From the NCBI GenBank assembly GCA_007922305.1, contig ML677348.1, forward strand, positions 21,864,124-21,928,123: a stretch of 64,000 nt of DNA. Direction: 5' to 3'. Origin of the DNA: Dermatemys mawii. Taxonomy: Eukaryota > Chordata > Testudines > Dermatemydidae. Positions 59,585-64,000 of this stretch are shown in pieces. Made by a program: the position numbers and the translations under genes. The notes beneath the pieces are model-generated. The model worked only from the letters and a program-made list of their open reading frames with translations, had not been told where the DNA came from and ran no database searches. How positions within the stretch are numbered: the stretch's first letter is position 1; every line of letters begins with the position of its first letter.

Positions 59585-60515
59585 CCAGTGCATTACTCCT
59601 TGGCGAATTCTGCATCAAAAAAGTAAAAATTCTGCACTAATTTTTTTTTTAAAACTGCACACATTTCAAAATTCTGCATTTCTTTTTGTCTAGATACTGC
59701 AATATAATCACACTGGGTTTAATTATTTTGGTAATTTATTTAAACTATAATACAATGGATAGAGAATGCAAGTGGGGAGCATTCGAGAAAATCCCCAAAT
59801 CCCCTTCTCTAATACTAATGTAGCTAGATTTCACCCTTTATTTCTAGTTATTAGTCAACAAATATACGAATCCATATGCTTGGTGTTACATCACAGGCAA
59901 CTGAAGAGCATGAGAGGGCTGGGGAATCAAATTTGCAGTTTATATTGGCTACTGACCATCTCCAGAAAGGTCAGTAGCAAACAGTTCATGAAGTAGATTT
60001 TGATAAGACATTTTTCAGTCCAAAAATTTATATCAGTTCTAATCACTATCAGCATGTATAAGGCCATACTCTGGCCATGTAAAGGAGCCTTAAAACTTTT
60101 ACATCTGTTTTATACTCCTGGGAAAATTCATAAGGAGTATGGGAACAATTCACTAAGCAGACAAACTGCTACATTCTGCTCTGCCTGAAGGAAGAGAGCC
60201 CACCCCATGCCTTCATCCTCAGAAACACCCCAAAACTCTGCCTCACCCTGCCGAGAATGCTGCAATAGCGAGCAAGAGGGAAAGAGTGTCTATCTCTCAG
60301 AGACACGACTGACCAGCCCCAACTCCCCCAGCAATGATGTATGTCTTTACCGGCTGCTTCAGGCACCTGCACCAACCTGCCTGCACTGCGGGGGAGGGGC
60401 AAGTTACCGGTCTTATGGTTTCCCTTTGCTTCCCCATCAGAAGTCATTTTTCTGCAGGAAAGCAAAGAACTCTGGGGGAACGTGAATTCTGCACACTCAC
60501 AGTGACAGTAATAGG
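59585..60515. mobile_element. Unclassified interspersed element
   Basis: The left part, GCGAATTCTGCATCAAAAAA with TTCTGCACTAATT and ATTCTGCATTTC, and the right part, AACGTGAATTCTGCACACTC, share TTCTGCA motifs facing each other. I recall similar sequence as a turtle repeat but cannot name the family. Confidence 0.45.
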
Positions 60516-61019
60516 GCATACCACAGTTTCAACCACAAAATAAAGCACATTTTGTCAGCAGCAAAATATAATCTTCCTATATTTATGAAATACAGTTGGA
60601 CGGTACAACCATCCTTGAAGCTAGCATTCCTGTATTTCATTACTTTTGCTCATTTTGAAAAAATAAAAACATTTCCACATTCAAGTAACTGGTGTTTTAA
60701 ATAAGATAATAGAAGTCTTGCATGTGGAACTAGGTTAGCCTTTTAGATTGAAGTTTCAACATGCTAGAGGAATAATTATTATAAAATATATCTTTGTGAA
60801 AGTAAACTAAGAAACTAAAACCGGCCTGAAAAAGACTATGAACAATGGCACACAAAAAGTACAGGTTTTATAGACATTTTTCTCAGAGAAGCTATTTTGA
60901 AACTTAACTGAAATACTGATGGCAAGAATAAAAAGTCAACAAAGTCAGAATCACTGGTGACAATGAAATAAAGGAACAGTGACTTTTCACCATAACACTC
61001 TTTTTAGCAGAAGTATTAA

Positions 61020-61085
61020 CTAGGGCTCCATGGTGCTATGGTATGGACAAGCACCCCATTGTGCTAGGAGCTACACAAAAGTAAA
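61020..61085. repeat. Degraded ancient interspersed repeat
   Basis: GCACCCCATTGTGCTAGGAG with CTACACAAAAG matches the core of the repeat at 32,345. Confidence 0.5.
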
Positions 61086-61989
61086 ACACAAAATCTTTAC
61101 GGATTTAGCTTTTCCATATTCCTTCTAGTTAAAACAACTGCCACTGTGGCACATTTTGGTGTCTGTCCAAAAAAACAGAATGCAGATTTTTCTCCTCTAC
61201 TCTAAGATGAAATTTATCTCCTCTGTAACATGCACAATAACCAGTGTGGCATCAAATTCTCCACCATCATTAGTAAGTCAATGTGCTGTATATGTTAACT
61301 AATTTGTCGTTATGACTATGATTGGAAAAGAAAAAGTTTCAGGAAGATTAGAATTGTAGCATGTTACTTCTCAAAAGCGTAAAAAAAATATCAAATAATT
61401 GAGGGTGGTATGCACACCAAAAGAAATAACTGTTCATCACTTTATGGTTTAATAGCATTTTCCACTGTTGGAAAAATAAACTAATGGTTCTAGACAGATG
61501 ATTTGTCCTGATAAATTTTTGATTGCAAAAGAATTTCCAAGTTCTGAACTAAGGTATTAATCAGAGTTATAGTTTAGGCTACACCTTGGAATTAATAATA
61601 TTTCTGAAAGTAATATTGCAAAGATGGGATTAAAGAGCTTTAATATACCTCTGATTTTGTATTTGGTTTTACTTATGTAGGGCACTAACACATGCAGCCG
61701 TCTTATGCAATGTTTAAATGACACCTGCCAAAAGTAACAATGACTTTTTGCTTTGATTTCCAATTATATTAGTAGCAGGACTTCCGTTTGATTCTGTTCT
61801 CTGGTTGGATAATCACTTCTGAAGCAATACAGTAAATTATCTAAATGTATGTAAAGTATATCTTCACCTTTTTTTCTTTGTGTGTTTATTGTGGACTACA
61901 GATATTTATTCAGGTTCGTGTACCGTGTTTTCTTTAACTTACTCTTTTCTAACTAATTTTTGAAACAAGCCTATTAATTACACAGTACA

Positions 61990-62102
61990 CCAAGGGCTTG
62001 ATTATACAAGGGGGATGAACACCTCCTGAAAATGCAGAACACTCAACTCCCATAATTCAATGGGAATTGACAGAGCTCAGCACCTTGCAGGACAGACCTT
62101 AA
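61990..62102. repeat. Short fold-back repeat
   Basis: ACACTCAACTCCCATAATTC faces AATGGGAATTGACAGAGC, with CTTGATTATACAAGG and CCTTGCAGGACAG outside. Imperfect inverted repeat of a widespread sauropsid type. Confidence 0.45.
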
Positions 62103-62387
62103 TAAAATAACTCTATTAGAGAAAATTTTCCAATTACAAATTGTATGATAAATTACCATAATGGGTACACAATGTAAGCAATGTTCATTACCTAATAATA
62201 ATAATACTGTCAGACTATCCATGTTGTAGATTTATCATTATGATTACTCTAAATTAAAAAACATTAAAATTATCAACATACAAATTAAATATATATTTTA
62301 AGTGTACAGTCAAAACATACAAATCAAGTTTGTTTTTACAGGCAATGTGATACAGAACCCTAACCTGTTTAATATCCACTTTCTCAA

Positions 62388-62430
62388 TCACAAAAGCTTA
62401 TGCCCAAATAAATGTGTTAGTCTCTAAGGG
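62388..62430. mobile_element. Penelope-like terminal fragment
   Basis: AAAAGCTTATGCCCAAATAA and ATGTGTTAGTCTCTAAGG match the termini noted at 6,973 and 12,931. It directly abuts the next element. Confidence 0.65.
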
Positions 62431-63715
62431 CTGGTCTACAGTGCATGATTATATAGGAGTTAGCTGTGTTATATAGAATTTTAATTCTATCTGTCCACCT
62501 AACCAACCTGGTTTTGTTGAGTTGAAGGGCTCTTAAAACCGGTTTCTGTACTCCACCTCGGCAAGGGGATTAGCACTAAAATTGACATCGCCATTCTGGA
62601 TTTGAGGTACTGTGGATGCAATTTGATGGTATTGGCCTCCAGGAGATATCCAAGAATGCTCCATGGTGACTGCTCTGGACAACACTTTCAATTCAAATGC
62701 ACTAGTCAGGTAGGCAGGAAAAGCCCCAGGAACTTTTCAATTTCATTTCCTGTATGGCCAGCATGGTGAGCTCATCAGCAGAGGTGACTGTGCAGAGCCC
62801 ACCAGCGCAGGTGACCATGCAGGGTTCACCTGGGCAGGTGACCATGCAGCCCCAGATTTGCAAACGAGCTTCAACATGGACCATACAGGAGGTACTGGAT
62901 CTCATTGCTGTATGGGGAGAAGAATCTGTTCAGGCAGAACTCTGTTTCAAAAAAAGGAACACAAATACATACTTAAAAATCTCACGGGGCATGATGGAAA
63001 GAGGCTACTCCGGGACACAGAGCAGTGTCGTGTGAAAATCAAGGAGCTCAGGCAAGCCTACCAAAAAACTAAGGAGGCAAACAGGTGCTCCAGGTCACAG
63101 CCCCATACATCCCTCTTCTACCATGAGCTGCATGCAATTATGGGGAGTGACACCACCACTGTCCGTGGACACCTGCAAGGGGGGAAGTCACATGGAGCGA
63201 GGAAGAGGACGACGATGACAGTGCACAGGCAGCAAGTGGTGAATCCATTTTCCCCGGCAGCCAGGAACTGCTCATCACCCTAGGGCCAATAATCTCCACT
63301 CCCTCCCAAGGCGAGCTCCTGAACCATTATGATGGAGAAGGCTCTTCTGGTGAGTGTACCTTTGTAAATATGATACAGGGTTTAAAACAATGTATGTTTA
63401 AGGATTCATTTTCCCTGAAGATTTGAGATTCATTCACCTCCAGTACAGCTACTGGAAAAAGTCTGTTAACGTGTCTGGGGATGGAGCGGCAATCCTCCAG
63501 GGACATGTCCATGAAGCTCTCCTGGAGGTACTCTGAAAGCCTTTGCAGTAGGTTTCTGGGTAGGGTTGCCTTATTCTGTCCCCCATGGTAGGACACTTTA
63601 CCCCGACAGGCCAGTAGCAAGTAGTCTAGAATCATTGCAGCCCAGAGCAGGGCAGCAAAAGCTCCTGGGTTTTGGGCATATTCAAGCAACATTCATTCTT
63701 TATCCTTCTGTGTTA
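62431..63715 (+). mobile_element. Harbinger-type element with Myb/SANT-like gene
   Basis: It begins GGGCTGGTCTACAGTG, a Harbinger-type end, then carries a leader, the Myb/SANT-like exon (62,850-63,350) and an intron-like tract. The right end is not reached or is replaced by LTR-like sequence near 63,770. Confidence 0.65.
62850..63350 (+). pseudogene. Myb/SANT-like DNA-binding protein, first exon
   Basis: The frame reads KRASTWTIQEVLDLIAVWG, EESVQAELCFKKRN and ISRGMMERGYS, then shifts by one base near 63,010 and continues RDTEQCRVKIKELRQAYQ, KTKEANRCSRSQP and FYHELHAIMG. This is a trihelix Myb/SANT-like domain with its spaced aromatic residues. A later frame has an acidic run (EEDDDD) followed by SIFPGSQELLITLGP and a GTGAGT donor at 63,351. 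Such proteins accompany Harbinger transposases and are very abundant in turtle genomes. The frameshift shows this copy is dead. It could also be read as a decayed host MSANTD-type gene, less likely in this context. Confidence 0.7.
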
Positions 63716-63769
63716 TCCTCTGGAGAGAGATATTTATGGGCATGTAAACTTGCGGCACAGCAACTCACC

Positions 63770-64000
63770 TGAGGTGCCTCCTGCTGGTCGTCCAGGGAAT
63801 TAGGTTTTCCAGCTCTGGAGCGCCCTCTGCAGGCCGGTGTCCTACTGTTCGCTGACCCCAGGTCCCTCCATGGACCCCGGTGCCCTTTGCCTGGGGTGCT
63901 GCCCCCTGGCAGTATCCCCACAGTCTAGCTCTGGGTCTCCCCTTCCTGGGGAACCCCCAACCCTCTGAGCCCCACCTTGCCTCAGTCTAGGCTACTGCCT
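63770..64000. mobile_element. LTR-like sequence, cut by window edge
   Basis: GC-rich sequence with CTCTGGAGCGCCCTCTGC, CCCTCCATGGACCCCGGTGC and CCACAGTCTAGCTCTGGGTC resembles a turtle LTR family. No terminal TG or CA pair is visible, so the call is tentative. Confidence 0.4.

Larger units (their letters stand above)
55897..64000 (-). other. GTF2F2: GTF2F2 upstream intron (8.1 kb visible)
   Basis: I searched the - strand for the preceding exon, expected to end near SENYMRLK, and did not see it. KCTD4, which in mammals lies within GTF2F2, is also absent here. Stretches 55,900-57,640, 58,075-59,580 and 60,520-62,385 hold nothing I can name except a repeat at 61,025 and one at 61,990. Confidence 0.8.

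Noticed and set aside
60169..60519. 116-codon - strand open frame
   Set aside because: Lies in the right part of an interspersed repeat (59,585-60,515).
55897..64000. Earlier GTF2F2 exon or KCTD4
   Set aside because: I searched for the expected conserved residues on the - strand and for a KCTD4-sized single-exon frame. Neither was found.

Overview
The window is nuclear DNA from a sauropsid vertebrate, most likely a turtle. That is inferred from its repeats: CR1 LINEs, a Penelope-like retroelement, Harbinger and hAT elements with many short non-autonomous relatives, and solo LTRs. Almost none of the long open frames are host genes; host coding sequence sits in short exons.

Two host genes are supported, in convergent orientation. 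TPT1 (translationally controlled tumour protein, + strand) gives its last three coding segments and its 3' UTR exon (1-4,900), including the stop codon as the first three bases of the last exon. GTF2F2 (TFIIF small subunit RAP30, - strand) gives its last three coding exons at 55,896-55,797, 44,684-44,541 and 30,095-29,976, with a 3' UTR running down to about 29,260. The TPT1-GTF2F2 tail-to-tail order matches the human 13q14 arrangement as I know it.

The last TPT1 intron holds an H/ACA snoRNA (4,487-4,619), probably SNORA31, which TPT1 hosts in mammals. A second well-folded copy lies about 0.9 kb beyond the TPT1 poly(A) site (5,765-5,900), and a decayed third lies between them.

Layout. 1-4,900: TPT1 with a hAT element, a Harbinger-like MITE and a CR1 piece split by a Penelope fragment in its introns. 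4,900-29,250: intergenic, with snoRNA copies, a hAT element, a Penelope 3' fragment, a 1.1 kb solo LTR (5-bp duplication), a Harbinger-type element containing a 1.95-kb Penelope-like element (12-bp duplication), a MITE hit by CR1, a second LTR, a processed pseudogene of an SLC22A18-like transporter, another hAT element and a pure A/T island. 29,250-55,896: GTF2F2 terminal exon, introns and exons; its introns hold CR1 copies, MITEs, a 660-bp solo LTR (4-bp duplication) and a 3.3-kb nested block with a deleted Harbinger transposon. 55,897-64,000: upstream GTF2F2 intron with a CR1 tail, an unclassified repeat, a Harbinger/Myb-SANT element and an LTR-like edge. No earlier GTF2F2 exon was found.

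No wholly new system is evident. The best leads are the extra SNORA31-like copies outside their host gene, the nearly intact Penelope reading frame, and the processed pseudogene.
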